DNA of 64,000 bases from JAGWRI01 sp963728785 (GCA_963728785.1 CAVSKV010000004.1:620001-684000), one strand, 5' to 3'; shown: positions 50,154 through 59,117, counted from the first letter of the stretch. Notes: generated by a model not told the origin, from the sequence alone. Numbers and translations are program-made.

Positions 50154-51158
50154 ATGACGGACACGGTGCGGCTCGGGTTGGTGGGGACGGGGGCGATCGC
50201 GCAACTGGCGCACCTGCCGGTGCTGAGCAAGATGCGCGGCGTGCAGATTGCCGTGATCTGCGACAACGATCGCGCCAAGGCTCAGGCCCTGGCCGAGCGG
50301 TTCGACATCTACGACGTCGTCACCGATATCGAAGATCTACTCGAGATCGACGAGCTGGATGCCGTCATCGTGGCGACGCCCAATCATCTCCACGAGCCGC
50401 ACGTGCTGAGCGCGCTCGCGGCTGGCAAACACGTGCTGTGCGAGCGCCCGCTGGCCCTTTCCTCACGCGGCATCGAGCGGCTGCTCGCCGCCGCGGCCCG
50501 CGCGTCGCGCCGTCTGATGGTGGCCAACAACCACCGATTCCGCACCGACGTGCAAGCGCTGGACCGGTTCCTGCGGGCTGGCGAGCTGGGGCAGGTGAGC
50601 GGCATGCGCACCGGCGCCTACCACTTCAAGCGAGCCGATGCGGGCTGGCGCCTTCGCCGCGCCGAGTCTGGGGGCGGTGCGTTCTTCGATTATGGCGTGC
50701 CATTGCTCGACCTCGCGCTGTGGCTGGCCGATTTTCCCGAGCCCCGGCGCGTGACCGCGCACATGAACCGGTCGCGGCTGCCGGGTGCCGTCGAGGACGC
50801 GATGCTCGTGCACCTCGAGTGCCAGAATGACGTGGTGTTCAGCTTCGACGTGTCAGGGGCGTACGTGGGAGAGGCGGAACGGTGGTGGTTCGAGATCCTG
50901 GCAGACCGCGGGAGCGCGCGCTTGGCGCCGCTGCGCGTAGTGAAGGAACTCAACGGCCGTCCGTTCGACGTTTCGCCGGCCGGCGCCGCCAACCGGGAGA
51001 GCGCGTTCATCCAGTCGTACAGAGCAGAACTGGCGCATTTTCTGGCCGTGGTGCGGGGCGCGGCGGCCTACGAGCCGCCCACGGATCAGGTCACGCTTCA
51101 CCGTGTCGTCGAAGCGATCTACAGGTCGGCGGACGAGGGCCAAGAGATCCGCCTGTGA
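50154..51158 (+). CDS. Gfo/Idh/MocA-family oxidoreductase
   Basis: A 334-residue NAD(P)-dependent oxidoreductase: N-terminal Rossmann fold (RLGLVGTGAIAQLAHLPVL) and the signature segment near residue 90 (CERPLALS, where the usual motif is CEKPLA with the catalytic lysine). Replacement of the family lysine by arginine is notable and may change activity. The C-terminal alpha/beta domain follows, with the GGGAFFDYGVPLLDLALWL helix. Sugar or inositol derivatives are typical substrates; none can be assigned. It lies 30 bases after the SpoIID-like gene, and its stop overlaps lnt (GTGA). Confidence 0.87.
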   Translation: MTDTVRLGLVGTGAIAQLAHLPVLSKMRGVQIAVICDNDRAKAQALAERFDIYDVVTDIEDLLEIDELDAVIVATPNHLHEPHVLSALAAGKHVLCERPLALSSRGIERLLAAAARASRRLMVANNHRFRTDVQALDRFLRAGELGQVSGMRTGAYHFKRADAGWRLRRAESGGGAFFDYGVPLLDLALWLADFPEPRRVTAHMNRSRLPGAVEDAMLVHLECQNDVVFSFDVSGAYVGEAERWWFEILADRGSARLAPLRVVKELNGRPFDVSPAGAANRESAFIQSYRAELAHFLAVVRGAAAYEPPTDQVTLHRVVEAIYRSADEGQEIRL

Positions 51159-52714
51159 CGGCGAGTCTGTTTCGGCCCACGCGCGCCGAACTCGCCGCGA
51201 CCCTGGCGTCCGCGGTCCTGTTCTTCTACGCCTTCCCCCCGTTCCGGCTCGTGGGCCCGGCATTCCTCTGCCTGGTGCCGTTCGCCGTCGCCGTGGCGCG
51301 GGCGGCCGACCGTGGAGACCCGGCTCGAACCGGCGTGCGGCTCGGCATGTGGTTGGGGATCTTCGCCTATGGGGCGAGCATCTATTGGATCGCCACCGCG
51401 CTCCTGATCTTCACCAAGCTCGCCATCCTCGGCTACCTCGGAGCGCTATTCGTGCTCACGGTGGTGGCGGCGGCCACGGGCGGGGCGCTGTTCGCCGCGC
51501 GGCGCATCACCCGGTGGCCGGTGGCGGCGCTCCTCCCGTTCATCTGGGTGGCGTCGGAGATGGCAATGAACCATCTGTCCGACCTCGCTTTTCCGTGGCT
51601 CCCTCTGGGGCTGGCCGTCACGCACACGCCGGTGCTGGCCCAGATCGCGGACATCAGCGGCGTGCATGGGGTGAGCTTCTGGATTGCGCTCACCAACGGG
51701 CTCGTGGCCGACATGTGGCTGTCGCGCGGCCGGCACCGCGCCAACGCCATTCGCGGAGTGGCGATAGCGGCCATGGTGTGCGCCGTTGTTGGGTACGGTC
51801 AGTGGCGCATGCACACGGTGGCGCTCCGGCCGCTGGGCAGCGTCGGTATCGTGCAGCCGAATATCCCCGAGGACGAGAAACACCAGGCCCAGATGGTGGC
51901 CAAGAGCATCGTCATTCTTTCGAACGGCACGCGCGACGCGCTGGCGCAGGACCATCCGCAGTTGGTCGTCTGGCCGGAAACGGCTCTCAGCGGCTATCTG
52001 CCCGACCATCCCGACTGGTCTGATTCTCTTCGCGCACTGACCGCGGACAGCGGCGTGCCGCTGCTCACCGGCATGATCGATGTCGAATGGCTGACGCGCA
52101 CCCGGTACGACGTGTACAACGCGGCGATGCTGATGGCCGACGGGCGGCGGAGCGAGCCCATCTACCACAAGCGACGGCTGGTGCCGTTCGTCGAGCGCGT
52201 GCCGTTTCTCAATCCCGACTGGCTCAACTGGGCGGGGCCGTACCTTGCCGGCAACTTCGGCATCGGCGACGGGCCGGTGGTCTACCAGGTGCCGTTCGGG
52301 AAGTTCGGCGTGCTCATCTGCTACGAGTCCATTTTCCCGGACGAGTCGCGCCAGTACCGCAACGGCGGCGCTGACTTCCTCATCAACATCACCAACGACG
52401 CCTGGTTCGGACACAGCCTGGCGCCGTACCAGCACTATTCCCACCTCGTACTGCGCGCGATCGAAAACCGCACGGCCATCGTCCGCGCCGCGAATACCGG
52501 GATCTCGGGATGGATCGACCCCCTGGGCCGCATCCGGGTTGCCACGCCGATCTTCGAGCCCGAAGCGGCGACCTATGCGCTGGAGACCAGCGACGTGCGA
52601 ACGCCGTACGATGCGCTGGGCGATTTCATCGGGCTGCTCTCGGTGGCCGTGACCCTCGCGCTCGTGGGCCGGGACTGGTGGAGCCGGCGCGCCCCGCGGA
52701 GCCACGCGGCATGA
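51155..52714 (+). CDS. lnt: Apolipoprotein N-acyltransferase
   Basis: A 519-residue inner-membrane enzyme that adds the third acyl chain to lipoproteins. About eight hydrophobic segments, six or so before the periplasmic nitrilase-like domain (about 220-490). The catalytic triad is visible: Glu in VVWPETALSG, Lys in IYHKRRLVPFVE and Cys in VLICYESIFPD. GTG 51155 overlaps the preceding stop and fits the start of the first helix. The stop overlaps the hyuA start (ATGA). Presence of lnt and lolA confirms a diderm lipoprotein pathway. Confidence 0.94.
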   Translation: MTASLFRPTRAELAATLASAVLFFYAFPPFRLVGPAFLCLVPFAVAVARAADRGDPARTGVRLGMWLGIFAYGASIYWIATALLIFTKLAILGYLGALFVLTVVAAATGGALFAARRITRWPVAALLPFIWVASEMAMNHLSDLAFPWLPLGLAVTHTPVLAQIADISGVHGVSFWIALTNGLVADMWLSRGRHRANAIRGVAIAAMVCAVVGYGQWRMHTVALRPLGSVGIVQPNIPEDEKHQAQMVAKSIVILSNGTRDALAQDHPQLVVWPETALSGYLPDHPDWSDSLRALTADSGVPLLTGMIDVEWLTRTRYDVYNAAMLMADGRRSEPIYHKRRLVPFVERVPFLNPDWLNWAGPYLAGNFGIGDGPVVYQVPFGKFGVLICYESIFPDESRQYRNGGADFLINITNDAWFGHSLAPYQHYSHLVLRAIENRTAIVRAANTGISGWIDPLGRIRVATPIFEPEAATYALETSDVRTPYDALGDFIGLLSVAVTLALVGRDWWSRRAPRSHAA

Positions 52715-54633
52715 CGGCGTCCGTCGGCATTGACGTCGGCGGCACGTTCACCGATCTCGTCGCCATCGACGGCGACGGCATCGTGGAAACCAGGAAGGTG
52801 CTGAGCACGCCGGCCGACCAGAGCGAGGGCGTGGAGGCTTCGCTCCGTTCGCTCGACCGGCGCGACCTGTCGCGGGTGGTCCACGGCACGACGGTGGCCA
52901 CCAACATGCTGCTCGAACGGGCCGGCGCGCGCGTCGCGCTCTGCGCCACCGCTGGATTCACCGATCTCCTCGAGCTGCGCCGCCAGGTGCGCGCCTCGCT
53001 CTACGACCTCACCCGGCACCATCCGCCGCCGCTGGTGAGCGCCGACCGCGTGGTGCCGGTGGACGAACGGATCACGCCCGACGGGGTGCTCCGTCCGCTG
53101 CTGCCTCCGGCCATCGCCGAGGCGGCGGACCGCGTGCAGACTCTCGCGCCCGACATCGTCGCCGTCGCCCTCCTGCACGCCTACCGCGATCCGTCTCACG
53201 AACTGGCCTTGGCCGCCGCCATCCGCGAGCGCCTGCCCGGCGTGGAGGTGGTCTGCTCGTCGGACGTGTTCCCCGAGATCCGGGAATACGAGCGTACCGC
53301 GACCACCGTTGCCGAGGCGTATCTCCGCCCCGGGGTTGCTCGCTACGTGCGCCGTCTCGCCGATCGGCTGCGTACCCTGTCACTTCCGGCGCTCGGCGTC
53401 ATGACGTCCAGCGGCGGCATGCGCACCGCGCACGACGCATCGTCGAGCGCGGCACAGCTCGCCCTTTCCGGGCCGGCCGGCGGCGTGGTGGGCGCGGCCG
53501 CCGTTCTGCGCGCCGCCGGATTGTCGCGCGCGCTGACCATCGACATCGGCGGCACCAGTGCCGACGTCGGACTCATCCTCGACGGCGAGCCGCTGGTCGA
53601 GCCGGGGGGTGAGGTGGCCGGCGTGCCGATCGCGTTGCCGCGGGTACTCGTCGAGACGGTGTCGGCGGGCGGCGGGAGCATCGCCTGGATGGACGACGGG
53701 GGCGCCCTGCGCGTCGGTCCGCGGAGCGCAGGGGCCGTGCCGGGGCCGATCGCGTTCGGTCGCGGCGGCACGCAGCCCACCGTGACCGACGCGCACGTGG
53801 TGCTCGGCAACATCCGCGCCGAGCGGATGAGCGGCGGTGTGCAACTGGACGTGAATGGTGCGCGGGCCGGGGTCGAGACGATTGCCCGGAAGCTCGGCCG
53901 CAGCGCCGGGGACACCGCCCGGGCCATCGTCGCCACGGCCGACGCCACGATGGCGCGCGCGTTGCGGCGGGTGAGCGTGGAACGCGGTGTCGACCCGCGG
54001 CAGTGTACGCTCGTCGCGTTCGGCGGCGGGGGACCGCTGCATGCGTGTGGACTGGCCGACATCGTCGGGGCGGCGAACGTGCTTGTGCCGCCGCACGCCG
54101 GCGTGCTGAGCGCGCTGGGGCTGGCCATGACGGCCGAGCGCCGGGAGGGGATGGTGAGCGTGATGGCACGGTCGGATGATACGGATGCCGGCGCGCTCGC
54201 GCCGGCGATGCGCGGCGCCGAGGCACAGTGCGCGGGTGAGCCCGGGTGGTCGCGCCGCTGGTTCCTGCGCGCTCGGTTCGTGGGGCAGGGGCACGAACTG
54301 GACGTGCCCGCGTCGCCGGGCGACGCGCCGGCGGAGATCCGCCACCGCTTCGCCGAGTTGCACCGCTCGCGCGTCGGCTTCGATTTGCCCGTGGACGTCG
54401 AGATCGTGAGTGCGCGGTGCGCGGTGAGTGATGCGCCGCGCGCCGTCCGGCTGGAGCGGCACGGCGGTGCCGGCTGGGATGCCGCCTCGCTCACCGATGG
54501 CGGCGGCCCGTGCGAGGTGACGCTGGCCGAGCCCCGTTCGGTGGTCTTGCCGGACGCCACGATGCTGGTGTCGCCGGGGTGGACGGCGAGGGCGCTGCCC
54601 ATGGGCGGCTGGATGTTGGAGCGGGCGCGATGA
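52711..54633 (+). CDS. hyuA: Hydantoinase/5-oxoprolinase-type subunit A
   Basis: A 640-residue ATP-dependent amidase subunit. The ASKHA-type ATP-binding start VGIDVGGTFTDLVAIDG is at the N-terminus, followed by VVHGTTVATNMLLER, the central TIDIGGTSADVGLI and FGGGGPLHACGLA. Known HyuA/OplA partners hydrolyse N-methylhydantoin, 5-oxoproline or caprolactam with ATP, and acetone carboxylase is also related; the substrate is not decided by sequence. It is a little shorter than usual (680-700). It overlaps lnt upstream and hyuB downstream by four bases each (ATGA). Confidence 0.9.
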   Translation: MTASVGIDVGGTFTDLVAIDGDGIVETRKVLSTPADQSEGVEASLRSLDRRDLSRVVHGTTVATNMLLERAGARVALCATAGFTDLLELRRQVRASLYDLTRHHPPPLVSADRVVPVDERITPDGVLRPLLPPAIAEAADRVQTLAPDIVAVALLHAYRDPSHELALAAAIRERLPGVEVVCSSDVFPEIREYERTATTVAEAYLRPGVARYVRRLADRLRTLSLPALGVMTSSGGMRTAHDASSSAAQLALSGPAGGVVGAAAVLRAAGLSRALTIDIGGTSADVGLILDGEPLVEPGGEVAGVPIALPRVLVETVSAGGGSIAWMDDGGALRVGPRSAGAVPGPIAFGRGGTQPTVTDAHVVLGNIRAERMSGGVQLDVNGARAGVETIARKLGRSAGDTARAIVATADATMARALRRVSVERGVDPRQCTLVAFGGGGPLHACGLADIVGAANVLVPPHAGVLSALGLAMTAERREGMVSVMARSDDTDAGALAPAMRGAEAQCAGEPGWSRRWFLRARFVGQGHELDVPASPGDAPAEIRHRFAELHRSRVGFDLPVDVEIVSARCAVSDAPRAVRLERHGGAGWDAASLTDGGGPCEVTLAEPRSVVLPDATMLVSPGWTARALPMGGWMLERAR

Positions 54634-56153
54634 GCGAATTCGACCTGCTGGAACTGAGCGTGATGGCCAATGCGTTCGCGATGATCGCCGAGGAGATGGG
54701 CACGGTACTCGTGCGCAGCGCGTTGTCTCCCAACATTCGCGAGCGGCGCGACGCGTCGGCGGCGCTGTTCGACGGGCGCGGCCGCATGGTGGCGCAGGCG
54801 GCGCACATTCCCGTGCATCTGGGCGCCATGCCCGAGTCGGTGCGGGCGGTGATGGCGTGCACCCCGCGGCCTGGTGACGTGTTCATTCTCAACGATCCCT
54901 ACCGCGGGGGGTCGCACCTGCCCGACCTCACGCTGGTCGAGGCGATCGCGCAGGGCGGTGCGACCGTGGGGTTCGCGGCGGTGCGCGCGCACCATGCCGA
55001 CGTGGGTGGGATGAGCCCCGGGAGCATGCCGCAGGGGGCCACCGAGCTGGTGCAGGAAGGGCTGATCATTCCCCCGGTGCGGCTCGTCGCGCAGGGCGTG
55101 CTCGACGAGATGATACTCGATTTCATCCTCGCCAACGTGCGGACGCCGGCCGAGCGGCGGGGCGATCTGCGGGCACAGCTGGCGGCGTGCGCGGCAGGGG
55201 CGGCGGGGTGGCGTGCGCTGCTGGCCCGCGAGGGTCCGGCGCGTGTGGCGGCCGCGGTGGACGCCGTACTCGACTATACCGAGCGGCGGGCCCGCGCCCG
55301 CATTGCGGCGCTGGGCGTGCTCGACACGTCGGCGCGCGACGAACTGGAGGGCGACGGAATCACCGACCATCCGGTGCCGGTGGTCGTGCGCGCGCAGGCC
55401 GTGGGCGATACGCTGCGGCTCGACTTCACCGGCAGTTCGCCCATGGTGCGCGGCAACGTGAACTGCCCCATCGCGGTGACGCGGGCGGCGGCGGTGTTCG
55501 TGCTGCGCACCCTGCTCGACGACGACGTCCCCACGAACGAGGGGATCGCACGGGCCATCGAGCTCGTCGTGCCCGAAGGCTGTGCACTCAATGCGCGGTG
55601 GCCGGCGGCCGTGGCCGGGGGCAACGTGGAGATGTCACAGCGAATCACCGACACCCTGATGCTCGCGCTGGCGAGCGCCGGCGTGCCGGTGGCGGCGCAG
55701 GGGCAGGGGACCATGAACAACATCACGTTCGGCGGCGCCGGGTGGACGTTCTACGAGACGCTCGGGGGCGGGCAGGGCGCCAGCGCCAAGGCCGACGGGC
55801 CCGACGCCGTGCACGTGGGGATGAGCAATACGCTCAATACGCCGGTCGAATCATTGGAAAATGCGTATCCCCTGCGGATCGAGGAGTATGCGGTGCGGCG
55901 GGGGTCGGGTGGGGGGGGCAGGCACCGTGGCGGGGACGGCGTGGTGCGGCGCTACCGGGCGCTCGAGCGTTGTACGGTCACGCTGATCACCGAGCGGCGG
56001 ACCACCGCACCGCGGGGCGCGGCGGGGGGCGGCGACGGGCGGCACGGGCGGAATTCGCTCAACGGCGAAACGATTCCGGCCAAGTGCCGTCTCGAGCTGG
56101 AGCCGGGGGATGTGGTGACGATAGAGACGCCGGGGGGTGGGGGCTACGGATAG
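54630..56153 (+). CDS. hyuB: Hydantoinase/5-oxoprolinase-type subunit B
   Basis: A 507-residue partner of the subunit A. Typical start (LELSVMANAFAMIAEEMGTVLVRSALSPNIRERRD), DPYRGGSHLPDLTL, and the C-terminal GGGGYG ending (ETPGGGGYG). Metal-binding residues of the family (HHADVGG and related) are present. It forms the A-B amidase with the gene above. It is the last gene of the seven-gene overlapping run starting at rimO; a 63-base gap separates it from the convergent unknown pair. Confidence 0.9.
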   Translation: MSEFDLLELSVMANAFAMIAEEMGTVLVRSALSPNIRERRDASAALFDGRGRMVAQAAHIPVHLGAMPESVRAVMACTPRPGDVFILNDPYRGGSHLPDLTLVEAIAQGGATVGFAAVRAHHADVGGMSPGSMPQGATELVQEGLIIPPVRLVAQGVLDEMILDFILANVRTPAERRGDLRAQLAACAAGAAGWRALLAREGPARVAAAVDAVLDYTERRARARIAALGVLDTSARDELEGDGITDHPVPVVVRAQAVGDTLRLDFTGSSPMVRGNVNCPIAVTRAAAVFVLRTLLDDDVPTNEGIARAIELVVPEGCALNARWPAAVAGGNVEMSQRITDTLMLALASAGVPVAAQGQGTMNNITFGGAGWTFYETLGGGQGASAKADGPDAVHVGMSNTLNTPVESLENAYPLRIEEYAVRRGSGGGGRHRGGDGVVRRYRALERCTVTLITERRTTAPRGAAGGGDGRHGRNSLNGETIPAKCRLELEPGDVVTIETPGGGGYG

Positions 56154-56216
56154 GCCCGGCCACCCCACTCCAACGACAGGCAGAAAGCGCCGCTCGCAGC
56201 GTTCCGCCTGCTGTAT

Positions 56217-56573
56217 TCAGTTTCCTGTTTGTTCCGGGGCCGTGATCGCTTCGCGGAGGCGTTTGCCGATCAGTTCGTGACGGCATCTTGCGCCGGCGAT
56301 GATGCGCCAGTTCGCGAGCGCGGAGACCGCGCAGATGACTGCGAAGCCGCCGATCATCCGGAGGCCGCCCCACGACGCCACGAACGTCCACCCGCGCATG
56401 TAGGCGAGGCCGATGAACAGAGGTACCTGCGGAAGCAACGTCGATTTCAGGATCACTTCACGCTGAATCGGCGCGCGTGCGTGCTTCCACCACTCCAACT
56501 CCGCCGGCGTCGGTGGCGGGTCGAGCTTGTCCGGCGCGTGAGCGCCGCCTGTACTCAGTCCGAGCCACGTCAC
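56217..56573 (-). CDS. Small membrane protein of unknown function, coupled to the upstream gene
   Basis: A 118-residue protein: hydrophilic N-terminus (DKLDPPPTPAELEWWKHARAPI), then two hydrophobic segments (about 52-70 and 73-93) and a basic helical tail. The start GTG 56573 overlaps the stop of the upstream gene (GTGA), so it is probably translated by re-initiation. The open frame continues upstream within that gene but is not protein-like there. No family recognised. Confidence 0.65.
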   Translation of the reverse strand: MTWLGLSTGGAHAPDKLDPPPTPAELEWWKHARAPIQREVILKSTLLPQVPLFIGLAYMRGWTFVASWGGLRMIGGFAVICAVSALANWRIIAGARCRHELIGKRLREAITAPEQTGN

Positions 56574-57559
56574 GGGCGCATTCCGCACACGAGTTCCCCG
56601 TGGCGGTTCAACACCGCCTCGGGCACGAACATGTCGTCCACGATCCCCGCAATTTCCTCGGCGACGGCCCACTCATCGGCCAGTTGTGCCAGCTCACCTT
56701 CCATGGCGCAGCGTTCGGATTCCTCGTGGAACGCCATCTCGAGCGCGAGCTTGATGTCCCATGGATAGTCGGCTATTCCGCGCGCCCCGGCGCGTCGTGA
56801 CTCCCTCGCGAGCGAACGAATGAACCGGTCGGTCGATCCGGCGGCGTCGAGGAGTGACTCGGCACCCCGGATCCGGCCTGCCGACCCGCCTCGAAAGTTG
56901 GCCGCCGTGAGAACTGCCCGTATCAGCCGCTCTGCACCTGCACCCCGTTGAATCGGCCCGCTTCCGTCGTCGCCGGAGGTCAGCGCCCAACTCGACGCAC
57001 CGTCCGCCACCAGCGCCGTGTGGTGGACGGTGCTCGGCTTGAGCACCGTGACCCGGCCGTCGGGCATGACGGCCCGAACGCGTATGGAACGTCGACCGGT
57101 GAGGACAATGGCACCGATCAGGACGGTCGCCGTCGCCCCGGCCACCACCGGGGCCACACCGATGAACCCGTTCATCGCTCCGAGGGCAACCACTCCGCCC
57201 GCCAACGGCAGCCCCCGGGTCTTCCACCGCTGGCTGAACTCCCGCGCATACCGCCAGGCCGCCATCTCGGGCCGGTGCGGCTCGCCGACGCGCACCAGTT
57301 CCAACCCCTCGCGGGTCTTCGCCAGCCCGATGTTGTCGGTAAACGCGCGGAGCCGCGTGCCGCGGAATTCCCGCTCGCACTGCTCGATGGCTTCCCACCG
57401 CTCTTCCAGAGGCGAGAGGTTCCACCGGTGGCACTTCGGGCACACGACCCACAACCGCCCCTTGGCGCCGTCGAATGCCAGCCGTCGTCCCACCGGGAAG
57501 GCCGCGATCAACTCGTTGGCGCCAAGCTTGGCGTTGCAGTGGATACAGGTGGAATACAC
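56570..57559 (-). CDS. Zinc-ribbon and membrane-segment protein of unknown function
   Basis: A 329-residue protein. The N-terminus carries two CxxC pairs (CIHC and CPKC, about residues 5-8 and 40-43) that look like a treble-clef or zinc ribbon. Two adjacent hydrophobic segments follow (about 120-155, GVVALGAMNGFIGVAPVVAGATATVLIGAIVL), then a mixed helical C-terminal domain rich in Asp/Glu. The start is uncertain: GTG 57559 or TTG 57598, neither with a clear Shine-Dalgarno. It is translationally coupled to the 118-residue gene. I recognise no family. Confidence 0.7.
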   Translation of the reverse strand: MYSTCIHCNAKLGANELIAAFPVGRRLAFDGAKGRLWVVCPKCHRWNLSPLEERWEAIEQCEREFRGTRLRAFTDNIGLAKTREGLELVRVGEPHRPEMAAWRYAREFSQRWKTRGLPLAGGVVALGAMNGFIGVAPVVAGATATVLIGAIVLTGRRSIRVRAVMPDGRVTVLKPSTVHHTALVADGASSWALTSGDDGSGPIQRGAGAERLIRAVLTAANFRGGSAGRIRGAESLLDAAGSTDRFIRSLARESRRAGARGIADYPWDIKLALEMAFHEESERCAMEGELAQLADEWAVAEEIAGIVDDMFVPEAVLNRHGELVCGMRP

Positions 57560-57786
57560 GGGAGGGGACGGGGGATTCGGGCGCCGATGCCTGCCCAATT
57601 AGGACCCGGCGTTGAGACCGCGCAAGCGCGGCAGGCTGAGAGTGGTGTACCGCGAGCATTCGGTGTAGAGCAATCACGCTGGGACGCTCGCCTCCAACGC
57701 GCGAAGCGGGCCGCTCCGCGGCGCTGGGGCCAGGTGCTGCCCCCGGAGCAGCGCAGCTCCCTTGGCAACCCGTTGCCCGCTTCTCT

Positions 57787-57810
57787 TTTACGCCGAAAAC
57801 CAGCTATATT
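57787..57810 (+). promoter_or_regulatory. Candidate promoter of the rpmE-prfA operon
   Basis: A strongly AT-rich patch in the 250-base gap: TATATT (57805-57810, continuing TTC) matches the sigma70 -10 box at five of six bases and resembles the TAnnTTTG element of Bacteroidota promoters. TTTACG (57787-57792) lies only 12 bases before it, too close for a normal -35. The predicted transcript starts about 33 bases before the rpmE ATG. Confidence 0.45.
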
Positions 57811-57849
57811 TTCAAGCTTGCCAGTTTGTCCCTAGAGAGGTTCAGGACC

Positions 57850-58053
57850 ATGAAAGCCGACATCCATCCCGCATACGCCACGGCCACCGTCAAGTGCGCC
57901 TGCGGCAATACATTCGAAACCCGGTCCACCCAGGCCGAGATCCACACCGACGTCTGCTCCCAGTGCCACCCGTTCTATACGGGCAAGCAGCGCCTCGTGG
58001 ATACTGCCGGCCGCGTGGAGCGGTTCCGCCAGAAGTTCGGGAAGAAGGCCTGA
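57850..58053 (+). CDS. rpmE: 50S ribosomal protein L31, zinc-binding type
   Basis: A 67-residue ribosomal protein with the zinc-binding cysteines of the C+ type: CACG near residue 16 and CSQCHPFYTG near residue 36. The start ATG 57850 has AGGA six bases upstream. It begins the operon that carries RF1, and its TGA stop overlaps the apparent CTG start of prfA. Confidence 0.95.
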   Translation: MKADIHPAYATATVKCACGNTFETRSTQAEIHTDVCSQCHPFYTGKQRLVDTAGRVERFRQKFGKKA

Positions 58054-59117
58054 GCCTCCGCGACCGACTTGCCGACACCCTGGCCCGCGCGGCCGACGTC
58101 GAGCGCGCGTTGTCCGATCCCGGCGTCCTGCGCGATTCGCGCAAACTCGCCGAACTGGGACGCGAGCACCGCCGCCTGACCCCGCTGGTCGAGCTGGCTG
58201 CCCGGCTCCGCAAGGAAGAGAACGAGCTCGTGCAGGCGCGCGAGCTCGTTTCCGTTGACGACCCCGACATGGCGGCCGAAGCGACGGCCGAAGTCGGGCG
58301 CCTGGAGGCGTCGATCGCCGACATGGAGGCGCGCCTCAAGCCGATGCTCGTGCCCCACGACCCGCTCGACGACCGGAACGCGATCGTCGAGATCCGCGCC
58401 GGCACGGGGGGCGACGAAGCGGCGCTGTTCGCCGCCGAACTCTATCGCATGTACACCCGCTACGGCGAGCGGCGCGGCTGGAAGTTCGACGTCATGTCGT
58501 ACTCCGAAGGCACACTCGGTGGTATTAAAGAAGTAATATTCAAGGTGGCGGGCGACGGCGCGTTCGGCGCCATGCGCTGGGAATCGGGCGTGCACCGCGT
58601 GCAGCGCGTGCCGGCCACCGAGAGCCAGGGCCGCATCCACACCTCGGCGGCCACGGTGGCCGTGCTCCCGGAGGCCGAGGAGGTGGACGTCCGGATCGAC
58701 GAGAAGGACCTCCGCATCGACGTGTTCCGTGCCTCGGGACCCGGCGGCCAGGGCGTCAACACCACGGACTCGGCGGTGCGCATCACGCACCTGCCCACCG
58801 GCATCGTGATCAGCCAGCAGGACCAGCGCTCGCAGATCCAGAACAAGGCGCGGGCCATGGACGTGCTGCGGGCCCGGCTGCTCGACCTCCGGTTGGCCGA
58901 GCGCGAGGCGGAGCGGGCCCGCATGCGCAAGACGCAGGTAGGCACGGGCGACCGCTCGGCCAAGATCCGCACCTACAACTTTCCCCAGAGCCGCATCACC
59001 GACCACCGCATCGGCTACACGACGCACAACCTGCAGGGCGTGCTCGACGGCGACATCGGCGGCCTCATGGAAGCCTTGCGTATGGCGGACGTCGAGGAGC
59101 GGCTCAGTGTTGCCTGA
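58050..59117 (+). CDS. prfA: Peptide chain release factor 1, apparent CTG start
   Basis: A 355-residue release factor that reads UAA and UAG. The PAT-type codon-recognition motif (QRVPATESQGRIHTSAATV) and the catalytic GGQ loop (ASGPGGQGVNTT) are intact. The N-terminus aligns with other RF1 proteins from LSLRDRLADTLARAADVERAL, but no ATG, GTG or TTG lies there. The only codon that gives a normal start is CTG 58050, overlapping the rpmE TGA as CTGA. The next canonical choice is TTG 58110, which would delete the first helix; TTG 57762 would overlap all of rpmE. A GAAGAAGG sequence lies just before the CTG. Confidence 0.93.
   Translation: MSLRDRLADTLARAADVERALSDPGVLRDSRKLAELGREHRRLTPLVELAARLRKEENELVQARELVSVDDPDMAAEATAEVGRLEASIADMEARLKPMLVPHDPLDDRNAIVEIRAGTGGDEAALFAAELYRMYTRYGERRGWKFDVMSYSEGTLGGIKEVIFKVAGDGAFGAMRWESGVHRVQRVPATESQGRIHTSAATVAVLPEAEEVDVRIDEKDLRIDVFRASGPGGQGVNTTDSAVRITHLPTGIVISQQDQRSQIQNKARAMDVLRARLLDLRLAEREAERARMRKTQVGTGDRSAKIRTYNFPQSRITDHRIGYTTHNLQGVLDGDIGGLMEALRMADVEERLSVA

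Noticed and set aside
57762..58049. TTG 57762 as the start of RF1
   Set aside because: It would place the whole rpmE gene inside prfA in another frame and add about 96 residues not found in RF1 proteins.
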